NCBI GenBank assembly: GCA_030831885.1
Contig: JAURKF010000013.1
Span: forward strand, 1 to 5,946
Direction of reading: 5' to 3'
DNA from: Flavobacteriales bacterium
GTDB taxonomy: Bacteria; Bacteroidota; Bacteroidia; Flavobacteriales; UA16
DNA length: 5,946 nucleotides
The notes under the pieces are model-generated. The model was not told the DNA's origin and did no database searches. It worked only from the letters and a program-made list of their open reading frames with translations. A program made the position numbers and the translations under genes. Shown here in pieces: positions 5,490-5,946 of this stretch (the first letter of the stretch is position 1; each line of letters begins with the position of its first letter).

Positions 5490-5946
5490 ATGCGCCTAAC
5501 TGTACTACTCATCTTACTTTGTTTTGGTTTTCAACTAACGAACTTCGCCCAGATTTGGACTCAAGACTTCGAGACCAGTGGATTGGGAACAGCCTATACC
5601 TCGGTTTCCGTTTTTACCGACAACCTCAACGGACATTTCAACCGCACCAACGGCTCCAATATTTCTAACACCACAGCCCCCTACTCCAACAAACACGGAA
5701 ACTTTGTGTGGGCGGGTGAAAATCTTAACATCACAGGCGGAAACGGCGATGGACTTCCCAATAAAAGTATCACCTTCGCACCCATCAATGTTACAGGGCA
5801 GACAGGCCTCCAATTTCGCGGATTATTCGGTTCGGGAAATCCTGCCGCAGGTTGGGATTATGATGATATCGTGTACGTTGAATACAGCATGAATGGAGGG
5901 GCCTGGACCAAAATCTTGCAATTCGCAGCAGCAGCTCCTCAATCGA
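5490..5946 (+). CDS. N-terminal part of a secreted jelly-roll-like protein (3' partial)
   Basis: An open frame runs off the right edge, giving 152 residues. Residues 1-20 are a Sec signal peptide with cleavage likely before QIW (21-23). The mature part begins IWTQDFETSGLGTAYTS, followed by a Gly/Asn/Thr-rich beta region with NFVWAGENLN (71-80), SITFAPINVTGQTGLQFRGLF (93-113) and WDYDDIVYVEYSMNGGAWTKI (122-142). This arrangement recurs at the N-termini of large extracellular Bacteroidota proteins, some of them nucleases or T9SS cargo, and looks like a lectin/laminin-type jelly roll. The C-terminus, which would show a catalytic or sorting domain, is missing, so no activity is assigned. An in-frame ATG at 5472 would add MPQLKP; 5490 is preferred because the signal peptide starts there directly. 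The 68-base gap suggests a unit separate from the upstream operon, though no clear promoter is seen. Confidence 0.75.
   Translation, partial: MRLTVLLILLCFGFQLTNFAQIWTQDFETSGLGTAYTSVSVFTDNLNGHFNRTNGSNISNTTAPYSNKHGNFVWAGENLNITGGNGDGLPNKSITFAPINVTGQTGLQFRGLFGSGNPAAGWDYDDIVYVEYSMNGGAWTKILQFAAAAPQS

Overview
The window looks like chromosome from a member of the Bacteroidota, probably the Flavobacteriales or a relative. The evidence is a type IX secretion (T9SS) type A sorting domain, several lipoproteins with Bacteroidota-style lipoboxes, a DUF5777-type beta-barrel, a TAnnTTTG-like promoter element and starts without obvious Shine-Dalgarno sequences. All recognisable genes are on the + strand and coding density is very high. 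No RNA gene, insertion sequence, CRISPR array or phage gene is visible, and no gene-free stretch exceeds 300 bases; the longest gaps are 72 and 68 bases.

Left part (1-2319). The window opens inside the C-terminal end of a probable outer-membrane beta-barrel protein. Its stop codon overlaps the start of a 384-residue lipoprotein with Ig/PKD-like sheets and no recognised function. After 21 bases follows a secreted protein with a reeler-like 'choice-of-anchor V' domain, a CX4CH haem-type motif and a C-terminal T9SS sorting domain.

Central operon (2320-5421). A 72-base gap carries a perfect FNR/CRP-family palindrome (TTGAT-N4-ATCAA). It sits about 41 bases upstream of the start point predicted from a downstream Bacteroidota -7 element, the geometry of a class II activated promoter. 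Behind it are five tightly packed genes (spacings 7, 6 and 6 bases, then a 1-base overlap): a lipoprotein with two cytochrome c modules, a lipoprotein with one cytochrome c module, a membrane-anchored OB-fold (tRNA_anti-like) protein, a periplasmic YceI-family protein and a DUF5777 beta-barrel. Together they suggest an oxygen- or NO-responsive redox module of the periplasm and outer membrane, combining c-haem proteins, a putative isoprenoid/quinone-binding lipocalin-like protein and a barrel. The biochemical role is not known to me, and this is the most interesting part of the window.

Right part (5422-5946). A 68-base gap with a small GGTGA repeat precedes the N-terminal 152 residues of a secreted protein that starts a jelly-roll-like domain and runs off the window.
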